From Marinobacter sp. F3R11 (lineage in GTDB: Bacteria; Pseudomonadota; Gammaproteobacteria; Pseudomonadales; Oleiphilaceae), in the NCBI RefSeq assembly GCF_003318275.1, contig NZ_QOCH01000009.1, positions 212,623 through 276,622 on the forward strand: a stretch of 64,000 nucleotides of DNA. The letters run 5' to 3'. The translations under genes and the position numbers were made by a program. Position 1 is the stretch's first letter. The number at the start of each line of letters is the position of its first letter. Shown piece after piece: positions 17,283 through 25,266 of the stretch. Below the pieces are notes generated by a model, which was not told where the DNA came from, did no database searches, and saw only the letters and a list, made by a program, of their open reading frames with translations.

Positions 17283-18381
17283 GGATACCCGCCTCTACCA
17301 TCATTCCGGGGCGTAACCGGCTATCAGGCTTGTCAAAAACAATCTTGAGCGGAATTCTCTGAGTCGTTTTGGTGAAATTACCGCTGGGGTTAGGGCTTGG
17401 TATCAACGCAAACTCACTGGTTGCTGCGTACCCTACCCGTGTCACCGTGCCGCGGAATGACTCTCCCGGGTATGCATCAACTTCAATGGATACCTTTTGC
17501 CCCGGCTTTACCTTTCTTACCGCGGTTTCCTTGACGTTTGCCTCTACCCAGAGCCTGTCCGGACGGAAAACCAGCATCAGGTTCTGACTGGTCTGTACAT
17601 ATTCACCAGCCTCAACAAAGGCACGGGCTACGCGACCATTTACCGGGCTGCGCAAATGGTGGTCACGCAGCCGCAGTTTCAGGGTCTGCTCTTCCGCTTC
17701 CAGACCGGCAAGACGACCGGCAACCACATCCGCCTCCCTGGCCAGTACTTGCTGCCTGAGTGCTTCGGCTTCCGCCCGGGTTCTGCCAGCCTTTGCCGCC
17801 AGCGACTGGCTCTCAGCCAGTTTCAGGTTCAGCTGTGAAGCGTCACGCAGGTGGCGTGCATCGGCCAGTTGTTGCGCCGATACCATGGCATTCGCGGTCA
17901 TACCCTGAAGACGCATGAGGTCTTCATCTGCCTTGGCCAACTCTAGCTTTTGCCGCGCAAGTTTCAGGCGAGCTGCAGCCAGCTCCTGCTCAGCCAGTTC
18001 CAGTTCTGTACGGTCAACGGCCCTGGCATAATCCAGTTCCGCCTGTATCCGGGCTGCATCCGCTTCCAGAACTGACCGGCGCCCGGACATCACTGCCAAC
18101 TCAAGTTCAAGCTCGCTGCTGTCAATCGCCAGCAACAGCTGACCTTCACTTACAGAGTCGCCCTCTTCCACCTCAATGGAACGAACCCAGCCGGGCAGCC
18201 GGGAAGCTATGGCGACCATGTCTGTCTTGATCCGGGCGTCCACCACATGCACATGGTTTATCCGGTAGATCAGCCATTGGCTTCCCCATATCAGCAAAAC
18301 CAAAACGAGTACCAGCACAGCAGCTGTCTTTACAGCGCTCCCACGCTGCAGATAACGCCTACGGGATCTTGACACCGTCAT
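17269..18381 (-). CDS. HlyD/EmrA-family membrane fusion protein
   Basis: A 370-residue periplasmic adaptor with one N-terminal membrane anchor (VKTAAVLVLVLVLLIWG, about residues 17-33). It has a split lipoyl domain (ASRLPGWVRSIEVEEGDSV, later LRSPVNGRVARAFVEAGEYV) flanking a long alanine/leucine/glutamate-rich coiled-coil hairpin, about residues 95-215, and a beta-barrel domain. Together with the overlapping EmrB-like gene it would form an efflux pump. It lies 47 bases after the CitE-like lyase gene on the same strand, so the pump may be the tail of the itaconate-type operon. Confidence 0.9.
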   Translation of the reverse strand: MTVSRSRRRYLQRGSAVKTAAVLVLVLVLLIWGSQWLIYRINHVHVVDARIKTDMVAIASRLPGWVRSIEVEEGDSVSEGQLLLAIDSSELELELAVMSGRRSVLEADAARIQAELDYARAVDRTELELAEQELAAARLKLARQKLELAKADEDLMRLQGMTANAMVSAQQLADARHLRDASQLNLKLAESQSLAAKAGRTRAEAEALRQQVLAREADVVAGRLAGLEAEEQTLKLRLRDHHLRSPVNGRVARAFVEAGEYVQTSQNLMLVFRPDRLWVEANVKETAVRKVKPGQKVSIEVDAYPGESFRGTVTRVGYAATSEFALIPSPNPSGNFTKTTQRIPLKIVFDKPDSRLRPGMMVEAGIRVGD

Positions 18382-18428
18382 ACCGGATATAGTCCTTGTT
18401 ATGGTTGTTTTGACATTCTGGCGCGAGT

Positions 18429-19244
18429 CTAGCCTGCCCGCTCAATAATCGTTCTGGCCATAGCTATGACCGGTGCATCCACCATCTGGCCATCCACTTT
18501 AAAGGCACCGTCTCCTGACCTGGCTGCCTTCATGACTTTGTAAGCCCACGCCACCTGCTCCGGATCCGGAGAAAAACCTGCCTGTACTGGTGCGATCTGC
18601 TTCGGGTGGATACAGAGCATACCCGCAAACCCCATGTTCCGGGCCCGACGAGCCCGACCAAGCACCGCATCTTCATCGTCAAAAACCGGGAAAACCGTAT
18701 CGATTGGCGCCAGCAAACCGGCCGCTCGGGAGCTGATCAGGAGCTGATAACGGCACTGATCCATAACAGTCTCTGCCCCCTCGGTATTGCCTTCAATGCC
18801 CAGATCATCACTGAGGTCCAGGCCGCCATAGCTCAGCCGTTCTACTCCCGGCACCGCTGCAATCTCGTTGAGAGCAACCAGCCCGATAGCAGATTCAATC
18901 AACGGGATAATGGCCTTCCCGGCACTGACCACAGCAAGAATATCATCCGCTGATTCAGCTTTCGGTAACATGATGCCGATTACCTTCGCATGACGCGTAC
19001 ACAGTGCCAGATCTTCCTCAAAACCCGCAGCTCCCCGGGCATTGATGCGCACATATACCGGCGCACCTTCATGGCTGGAAAGGAATACATCCAGCGCCTG
19101 ACGGGCAGAGTCCTTGGCGTCTGCCGGCACGGCGTCTTCCAGGTCCACAATCACCACTCCAGCATTGCTGGCAATTGCTTTGGGAATTCGCTCGGGGCGG
19201 GAAGCCGGCACGAAGAGCATGGTTTTCAAATCTCTGCCTGTCAT
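18429..19244 (-). CDS. ccl: CitE/HpcH-family CoA-ester lyase, probable citramalyl-CoA lyase
   Basis: A 271-residue TIM-barrel lyase of the CitE-like family: MLFVPASRPERIPKA at the start, IVDLEDAVPADAKDSAR (metal and substrate contacts) near residue 35, a glutamate in PLIESAIGLVAL, DLSDDLGIEGN, and the C-terminal CIHPKQIAPVQ. Such enzymes split beta-hydroxy acyl-CoAs such as (S)-citramalyl-CoA into acetyl-CoA and pyruvate. The gene is the end of a block (MaoC-like hydratase, dehydrogenase, CoA-transferase, lyase) matching in order the P. aeruginosa itaconate locus, where Ccl is the lyase. The name rests on that context; malyl-CoA-type substrates remain possible. Confidence 0.75.
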   Translation of the reverse strand: MTGRDLKTMLFVPASRPERIPKAIASNAGVVIVDLEDAVPADAKDSARQALDVFLSSHEGAPVYVRINARGAAGFEEDLALCTRHAKVIGIMLPKAESADDILAVVSAGKAIIPLIESAIGLVALNEIAAVPGVERLSYGGLDLSDDLGIEGNTEGAETVMDQCRYQLLISSRAAGLLAPIDTVFPVFDDEDAVLGRARRARNMGFAGMLCIHPKQIAPVQAGFSPDPEQVAWAYKVMKAARSGDGAFKVDGQMVDAPVIAMARTIIERAG

Positions 19245-19271
19245 GGTCAGATTCCTGTTTTCTGTATTACG

Positions 19272-20477
19272 TTAGTGTCCGATCACACCGCTATGCTGTA
19301 ACTGGCGGATCCGATCCTGGCCAATACCCAGCTCACCGAGAATTCCTGCGTTATGCTCGCCTAACTCTGGCACAGCAGAAACTGCATCGGGGAAACACAA
19401 GCCCGGCGACTTCAGGGCAGGCAGGGGTCCAGCCGGTGTTGCCACTTCCACCCAGCGGTCCCGGGCGGCCAGTTGAGGGTGGTTCCAGACCTGCGCCATA
19501 TTGTTTACCGAAGCATTAGCGATACCAGCCGAATCCAGGCGGCGCACCACTTCATCAAGGGTCATCCCGGAAAAGACCTCCCGGATAAGCGCTCCGAGCT
19601 GATCCCGGTTTGCAGATCGCCGGGGGTTATCAAGGTAGAGCTCATCCCGGGCCAGCTCCGGACGTTCCAGCACCAGCTCACAAAATACCTGCCATTCCCG
19701 GTCGTTCTGTAGCCCCAACATCACGGTTTTGCCATCCCCGACCGGAAAGGGGCCGTAGGGGTAAATCGTAGAATGGGAAGCTCCCGTCCGGGCTGGTTGC
19801 GGCGCACCCCTATAGCTGTAGTACATGGGGTAGCCCATCCACTCCACCAGACTCTCCAGCATCGACACATCAATATGACTGCCTTCGCCCGTGCGAGCCC
19901 GTAACAACAATGCTGACAAAACGGAGTTACTGGCGTACATCCCCGCAGCAATATCCGCAACTGAACAGCCAGCTTTCGCCATACCATCTGCGTCCGGCGC
20001 CCCGGTCACTGACAAAAAACCACTCTCACTCTGGATCAGCAAGTCATAGGCTTTCTTGCCACCATGGGTGCCTCCGTCGCCATAACCGGAGACGTCACAG
20101 ACAATCAACTGCGGATACTGTTCATGGAGCTCGTCGAAGGACAGCCCCATCCGGGCCGTAGCACCGGGCGCGAGGTTCTGCACAAGAACGTCTGCCTGTG
20201 CCAGCAACCTGTGAAGGATTTCCTGCCCCTCAGCAGCCTTCAGGTTCAGAGTCAGGCTTTCCTTTGAACGGTTGGCCCATACAAAGTGAGAGGAGAGTCC
20301 GTTGGCCCTGTCATCGTAGCCCCGGGCAAAATCTCCACCGTCAGGGCGCTCAACCTTGATCACTCTCGCGCCCTGTTCCGCAAGCTGACGCGTACACAAA
20401 GGAGCCGCTATGGCCTGCTCCAGTGAGACCACTGTCACCCCCTCCAGGGGGAGGGGCTTTCTGCTATTTCCTGCCAC
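19272..20477 (-). CDS. ict: CaiB/BaiF-family CoA-transferase, probable itaconate/mesaconate-type succinyl-CoA transferase
   Basis: A 401-residue class III CoA-transferase. The conserved catalytic aspartate is D175 in CSVADIAAGMYA, and the N-terminal SLEQAIAAPLCTRQLAEQGA and PDGGDFARGYD segments are typical of the family. Class III enzymes move CoA between acids through an aspartyl-CoA anhydride. Position in the operon (between a dehydrogenase and a citramalyl-CoA-lyase-like gene) matches the P. aeruginosa itaconate CoA-transferase, which moves CoA from succinyl-CoA to itaconate. GTG start with AAGGGAAGG upstream. Mesaconate or citramalate as acceptor cannot be excluded. Confidence 0.7.
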   Translation of the reverse strand: MAGNSRKPLPLEGVTVVSLEQAIAAPLCTRQLAEQGARVIKVERPDGGDFARGYDDRANGLSSHFVWANRSKESLTLNLKAAEGQEILHRLLAQADVLVQNLAPGATARMGLSFDELHEQYPQLIVCDVSGYGDGGTHGGKKAYDLLIQSESGFLSVTGAPDADGMAKAGCSVADIAAGMYASNSVLSALLLRARTGEGSHIDVSMLESLVEWMGYPMYYSYRGAPQPARTGASHSTIYPYGPFPVGDGKTVMLGLQNDREWQVFCELVLERPELARDELYLDNPRRSANRDQLGALIREVFSGMTLDEVVRRLDSAGIANASVNNMAQVWNHPQLAARDRWVEVATPAGPLPALKSPGLCFPDAVSAVPELGEHNAGILGELGIGQDRIRQLQHSGVIGH

Positions 20478-20503
20478 AAAAACCTTCCCTTGGATGCCAG
20501 ACG

Positions 20504-21667
20504 TCAGAAAGACCGCGGCAACTCCAGCAGATGCTCAGCCACATATGAGAGAATCAGATTGGTAGAGATGGGCGCTACCTGATACAGGCGCGTTTCCCGG
20601 AACTTCCGTTCCACGTCGTACTCATTGGCAAAGCCAAACCCACCGTGAGTCTGCAGGCATACATTGGCGGCCTCCCAGGAGGATTCGGCAGCCAGATACT
20701 TCGCCATATTGGCACTGGCACCTGCGTTCCGGCCACTGTCGTATTCTTCACAGGCGCGCCAGCGCATCAGATCCGCTGCTTCTACGTTGATATGGGCCTT
20801 GGCGATGGGAAACTGAACCCCCTGATTCTTGCCAATCGGGCGGCCAAACACTTCCCGCTCACTGGCGTACTTGCGTGCCTTGTCTATAAACCAGCGCCCG
20901 TCGCCAACGCATTCGGCTGCTATCAGAGTGCGCTCGGCATTGAGACCGTCGAGAATATAGCGAAACCCTTTACCCTCCTCGCCAATCAGATTTTCGGCGG
21001 GAATCTCCAGGTTATCGAAGAAGAGTTCATTGGTTTCGTGATTTACCATATTGGCAATAGGCTGAACTGTCAGACCATTACCTATGGCGTGTTGCAGGTC
21101 GACGATAAAAATCGACATGCCTTCTGACTTGCGTTTGACGTCTTCCAGCGGTGTTGTGCGGGCCAGCAGGATCATCAGGTCTGAATGCTGGATGCGGGAG
21201 ATCCATACTTTCTGGCCGTTGATCACGTACTTGTCGCCCTGGCGGACCGCTGTAGTCTTGATCTTGGTGGTATCCGTTCCTGTGGTTGGCTCGGTTACAC
21301 CCATGGATTGCAGACGTAATTTGCCTGCGGCAATTCCTGGAAGGTAGTTCTGTTTCTGTTCTTCGCTGCCGTGACGCAACAGGGTAAACATGTTGTACAT
21401 CTGGCCATGTACGGTTCCGGAATTACCACCGGCACGATTGACCTCTTCAAGAATAACCGAAGCTTCTGCCACCCCAAGGCCTGAACCGCCATACTCCTCA
21501 GGAATCATCGCGGCCAGCCAGCCAGCCCGGGTCATCGCCTCGACAAACTCCTCAGGGAAAGCTTTCCTTTCGTCTATGCCGCGCCAGTACGCAGCGTCAA
21601 ACTCCGCGCACAAGCCACGTACACCCTCGCGAATATCCTGATACTTCTCCAGTGATGGACTGGTCAT
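20504..21667 (-). CDS. acyl-CoA dehydrogenase in the itaconate-type operon
   Basis: A 387-residue FAD-dependent acyl-CoA dehydrogenase: GVTEPTTGTDTTKIKT, KVWISRIQHSDL, LIGEEGKGFRYILDGLNAER, LQTHGGFGFANEYDVERKFRE. The C-terminal end (YQVAPISTNLILSYVAEHLL) differs from the GGSNEI type. The start ATG directly follows the stop of the hydratase gene, with AAGGAG 8 bases upstream, so they are co-translated. The P. aeruginosa itaconate locus also has a dehydrogenase gene next to ich; its role there is not needed for the three core steps, and the substrate here is unknown. Confidence 0.88.
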   Translation of the reverse strand: MTSPSLEKYQDIREGVRGLCAEFDAAYWRGIDERKAFPEEFVEAMTRAGWLAAMIPEEYGGSGLGVAEASVILEEVNRAGGNSGTVHGQMYNMFTLLRHGSEEQKQNYLPGIAAGKLRLQSMGVTEPTTGTDTTKIKTTAVRQGDKYVINGQKVWISRIQHSDLMILLARTTPLEDVKRKSEGMSIFIVDLQHAIGNGLTVQPIANMVNHETNELFFDNLEIPAENLIGEEGKGFRYILDGLNAERTLIAAECVGDGRWFIDKARKYASEREVFGRPIGKNQGVQFPIAKAHINVEAADLMRWRACEEYDSGRNAGASANMAKYLAAESSWEAANVCLQTHGGFGFANEYDVERKFRETRLYQVAPISTNLILSYVAEHLLELPRSF

Positions 21668-22501
21668 CTATTTGTTCTCCTTGAACTCAAGTTCTGCCTC
21701 GTGCGCCGGGCCGTCTTCATTGGCAGCCCAAAGCAATGCCTGACCGTTGCCGTCTATCCGCCCTGCAACCTCGAATGACTTGTTTACGGTTAATGGTCGC
21801 AATCCCCGGTAGGACAGGCGTACCGGCGTCAGTCCCGGGTTGGCATCCACAAAGGCCTGCACCATCAGCGTGGCTATCATCGGCCCATGAACCACCAGAT
21901 CCGGATACCCTTCTTTCTCAGTGGCGTAAGGATGATCGTAATGAATACGGTGGCCATTGAACGTAACCGCCGAATAGCGGAACAACAGCAGCGGTGACGG
22001 CTGAATCGACTGGCTCCACTGAGCCTCTGCGACCGGCTTGTCCAGTGACAACCGCGGCGCTGCCGGTGCCTTGTATACAATGTCCTGCTCCTCGCTCAGA
22101 CACAGCACGCCATTCTGGCGGTATTCATGCTCCACCGTGACGAACAGCAACTTGCCAGAACGCCCCGTTTTTTCATTGATCGCCTTAATGCAGGACTGGC
22201 GTTCCGCTGGCTGACCTATGGCGAGTGGCCGGTGAAAATTAACGCGACCACCTGCCCACATCCGGGTGCTGCCTTCAGATATGGGCAAAAAACCACCCGG
22301 CGCTATGTGACCATCCGGCCCCGTAGCGGAAGGCGGTACCGGAATCTGGAAAAATGCCCAGTGCCACAGAGCTGCAAGGTCATCACCCTCCCGGGGGAGC
22401 GGGCGATCCAGCATGGCTGCAATACGACCGGCATGAGAGGGGTCCAGGCGATCCCTGCAGGATTCCTGCTTGCCGATCCAGCCTTCGGGAGAGCTTGACA
22501 T
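21668..22501 (-). CDS. ich: MaoC-like hydratase, itaconyl-CoA/mesaconyl-C4-CoA hydratase type
   Basis: A 277-residue two-hotdog protein of the HTD2/mesaconyl-C4-CoA hydratase group. The N-terminal half has WAFFQIPVP and APGGFLP..MWAGGRV; the C-terminal half carries FRYSAVTFNGHRIHYDHPYA and DLVVHGPMIATLM, the usual active-site block. Such enzymes hydrate itaconyl-CoA or mesaconyl-C4-CoA to citramalyl-CoA, the substrate of the CitE-like lyase three genes downstream. I start at the ATG (22501) with GAGG 7 bases upstream rather than the GTG one codon earlier. First gene of the leftward operon, divergent from a LysR gene. Confidence 0.75.
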   Translation of the reverse strand: MSSSPEGWIGKQESCRDRLDPSHAGRIAAMLDRPLPREGDDLAALWHWAFFQIPVPPSATGPDGHIAPGGFLPISEGSTRMWAGGRVNFHRPLAIGQPAERQSCIKAINEKTGRSGKLLFVTVEHEYRQNGVLCLSEEQDIVYKAPAAPRLSLDKPVAEAQWSQSIQPSPLLLFRYSAVTFNGHRIHYDHPYATEKEGYPDLVVHGPMIATLMVQAFVDANPGLTPVRLSYRGLRPLTVNKSFEVAGRIDGNGQALLWAANEDGPAHEAELEFKENK

Positions 22502-22631
22502 CACGCATCCTCTTATCAGTCTTTATTCTGGATTTCGAACAATGGTAAGAATGCCGTTATACAACGCCCGGGAGTATTCGTTTTTCCACAAGGGTGCGTT
22601 TTGTTTCCATGAACACCCCAGTGGGTTTAGA

Positions 22632-22650
22632 CTAATAACCTCTTTATTAG
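22632..22650. promoter_or_regulatory. perfect 7-bp palindrome, candidate LysR operator
   Basis: CTAATAA (22632-22638) and TTATTAG (22644-22650) are perfect inverted copies around five bases. The 19-bp site lies 19 bases before the LysR start, in the divergent intergenic region with the itaconate-type operon. Dyads of this size with AT-rich arms are common LysR targets; so close to the start codon it probably mediates autoregulation. Confidence 0.45.
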
Positions 22651-22669
22651 CCTGCTGATTATCTGAACC

Positions 22670-23629
22670 ATGCACTTTGATATTCCTGATCTCCGCCTGT
22701 TTATCCATGTAGCCGAAGCCAATAGTCTTACCGGCGGGGCCCGCCGTGCCTGCCTGTCCACTGCTGCGGCCAGCATGCGGATCAAGTCACTGGAGGGGCA
22801 GCTCGGCAGCCGTCTGTTCTACCGCGACAGCCAGGGCGTGGAACTGACGCCTGCTGGTCATGACCTCCTGGTCCATGCACGCGCAATCATGCGCCAGGTG
22901 GATTACATCAAAGATGAGTTTTCCCAGTATGCTGAAGGGGAGTCGGGGCATTTACGCATATTCGCCAATACCACAGCGGTAAGCGATTTCATGCCAGATG
23001 TGCTGGCGAGTTTTCTGGTCAACCGGCCTGGCGTTACGATTGACCTCCAGGAACGCCTCACCAACGACATCATTCGTGGGGTAGTTGACGGATCAACCGA
23101 CCTGGGTGTCGTCGCCGGCCCGGTAAGCCCCCACAAAAAGCTCGAAATTATTCCCTTCAGTGTAGACCGGCTGGTAGTTGTAACCCGGAAAGATCATGAA
23201 CTGGCCACGCGAAGGGCAGTTTCATTCATCGAAACTCTCCGCTACTCCCACATTGGTTTACGGGAAGGCAGCACCCTGTTCAACTTTCTCAAGGAGCAGT
23301 CCAGCGAAACCGGTTCAACTCTTCAGATGAGGATCCAGGTCTTCGGTTTTGAGTCAGCCTGCCGGATGGTCAGCCGGGGTGTGGGCATAAGCATATTGCC
23401 CCGTTCTATTGCACAGAGGTACGCGGATTTTCTGGATATTGCGACCATCGATCTGGAAGACGACTGGGCGGAGCGGGAACGTAGCCTGATTGTCCGCGAG
23501 TTTGATGCCCTGCCCAAATGTGGCAAGGAGTTAGTGGAGAAAATAAGAAATCTGTCCTCGCCTGAAGCGACGCACAAGCTGAAGGAAAGTGATCCCGCTC
23601 TTGCTCAAAGCATCAAAAAGGAAGAGTAA
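22670..23629 (+). CDS. LysR-family regulator of the itaconate-type operon
   Basis: A 319-residue LysR protein: N-terminal winged helix-turn-helix (AEANSLTGGARRACLSTAAA, then MRIKSLEGQLGSRLFYRDSQ) and a C-terminal effector domain (LRIFANTTAVSDFMPDVLASF). It is divergent from the hydratase/dehydrogenase/CoA-transferase/lyase operon, the same arrangement as the LysR gene beside the P. aeruginosa itaconate genes. No clear ribosome site precedes the ATG; a perfect palindrome lies just upstream. The last 17 bases overlap the convergent transporter gene. Confidence 0.88.
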   Translation: MHFDIPDLRLFIHVAEANSLTGGARRACLSTAAASMRIKSLEGQLGSRLFYRDSQGVELTPAGHDLLVHARAIMRQVDYIKDEFSQYAEGESGHLRIFANTTAVSDFMPDVLASFLVNRPGVTIDLQERLTNDIIRGVVDGSTDLGVVAGPVSPHKKLEIIPFSVDRLVVVTRKDHELATRRAVSFIETLRYSHIGLREGSTLFNFLKEQSSETGSTLQMRIQVFGFESACRMVSRGVGISILPRSIAQRYADFLDIATIDLEDDWAERERSLIVREFDALPKCGKELVEKIRNLSSPEATHKLKESDPALAQSIKKEE

Positions 23630-24953
23630 ATACAGCACACACCAGGCTACAGACTACCAGTGTAACCAGCGAGAATTTCAGGCTCCACCCGTAGGATGCT
23701 GTTCGGGCATCATAGCCAGTGCAACGCTCCAGCAGCAGGGCGTTAGCAGAATACGGCGTGCCCGCGATGGTGATGCCCCACCCGCCTACTATGCCAAGCC
23801 CCAGCCCCAGCAGTCCATACTCAGGCCAGATGGGTCCCAGAATGCTGCCCGACAGGGTACCTGAGATAATCGGATTCACTCCGATTGCTCCTCCGATGAA
23901 GAACATCCAGGGTACGGCCATGGCCACTACCGGGTAGGCCCATACCGGCAAACTGAACTCCATGCCCAGCCAGCTCAGCGCTATGGTGCCAATAATACCG
24001 CCAAGAAAGGATGACCCACCCATAATGGCCAGTTCATTGTTTGCCATGGCCATTGAAGGCAAGGACACCACACCATCATGAACTCGACGGTAGAAAAGCC
24101 CGATAACAACAGCGGTCAGACAGCTCAACGTAACCGCCTGGGAATAAACCAGCCCGCCGCCTACGCTCAGAGCGAAAGCCCCGAGGCAGATCAGAACAAT
24201 AATGCCGATAAAACGGAGCCACGACAGCATTGCAGACTCATCCCCGGCAGCATCAATCGCCAACTCCTCACGTGGTGGTTCATCCTCCCGCGCCAGGGCA
24301 CCAGCAAAAAGATAGAACAGGGCAAACGGAAGCCCGAGAGCAATAAGCTTCCAGCTCGATAAACCGGGAAGAAAGGTCACTGTCATAACAACAGAGATGG
24401 ACAGTGGTGATGCCATAGGCGATGCGGCAAAGCCCCGGATAACCGCCCGTGCAGCATTCCGCGCCATTGCACTGTCGCCCCGTTCCCTGACCTGCAACCC
24501 GATCATGGTTGCTACCACACCTACAGATCCGAAATTGAGGGGCACGGAAAGTAACGCAGTACCGGAACTCATACCGATGTAACGGAACAAGGATTTGCCG
24601 GCAAACAGACTGCGGGAAATTCGTTTGAGATCATCAGACTGTCCCAGCACTGCAGAGAGCAGCATCACCGTAATGATCAACGCCCCGATTCTGGACATGT
24701 TACCTGCTGCCTTGGGCACCGCTGCCGGATCTACCATAAGCCCGGCAAATGTCAGAATAAAGATCAGCAACAGGATAATGCGCCCCACCATGCGCAGATT
24801 TCCCCAACCCAGCAGAATAGCCAGGCAGATCAGAACCGTAGCAATATAGGTATTGCCTGGCAGAAAAGTCGCGATGCCAGTGAATAATGCCAGGTAAGCA
24901 AGAACCGAGCGCAGTCCGGAAAAGCTATCCGGCCGCAAAAAGGAGTGATTCAT
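23613..24953 (-). CDS. unrecognised polytopic membrane protein, probable transporter (family A)
   Basis: A 446-residue protein with about 12 hydrophobic segments and no signal peptide. I do not recognise the family with certainty; size and layout recall ion-transporter-superfamily carriers. The middle segment has LLSVPLNFGSVGVVATMI, AARAVIRGFAASPMASPLS and later GVNPIISGTLSGSILGPI. It is clearly related to the protein encoded at 34674 (shared layout LFSV.LN.G...V, R.FxxxPxxxPxS, GINAIITVTLMLG), and both sit beside acyl-CoA catabolic genes, which suggests uptake or export of organic acids. It is convergent with the LysR gene. The upstream stretch contains a stem that could mask the ribosome site. 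Confidence 0.7.
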   Translation of the reverse strand: MNHSFLRPDSFSGLRSVLAYLALFTGIATFLPGNTYIATVLICLAILLGWGNLRMVGRIILLLIFILTFAGLMVDPAAVPKAAGNMSRIGALIITVMLLSAVLGQSDDLKRISRSLFAGKSLFRYIGMSSGTALLSVPLNFGSVGVVATMIGLQVRERGDSAMARNAARAVIRGFAASPMASPLSISVVMTVTFLPGLSSWKLIALGLPFALFYLFAGALAREDEPPREELAIDAAGDESAMLSWLRFIGIIVLICLGAFALSVGGGLVYSQAVTLSCLTAVVIGLFYRRVHDGVVSLPSMAMANNELAIMGGSSFLGGIIGTIALSWLGMEFSLPVWAYPVVAMAVPWMFFIGGAIGVNPIISGTLSGSILGPIWPEYGLLGLGLGIVGGWGITIAGTPYSANALLLERCTGYDARTASYGWSLKFSLVTLVVCSLVCAVFTLPF

Positions 24954-24954
24954 A

Positions 24955-24999
24955 TCCCATCCATTTATGATCGAAATTTTTCTAAGGTTTTAGATGGGA
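24955..24999 (-). promoter_or_regulatory. leader stem-loop covering the ribosome site of the family A transporter
   Basis: In the leftward transcript TCCCATC (complement of 24993-24999) can pair with GATGGGA (complement of 24955-24961), which is the ribosome-binding sequence two bases before the start codon. The loop is 31 bases. Such pairing could restrain translation. The remaining gap 25000-25266 shows no gene or signal I can support. Confidence 0.3.
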
Positions 25000-25266
25000 C
25001 TTGCCACATCATGCGCTCACCGGGGCAGCAGCGTCACGTATTGCTCACAAACATCGAGTTCGCGCTTTTGAACCCGGCGGGTATCTGCAGGATGCCGTGA
25101 CGAGACTCATTTGGGCTACAAAACCTAAACCCTCTCTTGAGATTGGTCAACGAATCATATCCTCACGGTTAAACCATTTTTCTATAAAATCCATGCCGGT
25201 TTTATATACCTTATTTTGACTTCCTGGCCCGACGCGCTCCCTGCGTCATTTCCATAGGCCAACAAC

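Noticed and set aside
25001..25219. 72-residue open frame on the + strand in a gene-free gap
   Set aside because: No ribosome site, no recognisable motif, and composition unlike the neighbouring genes.
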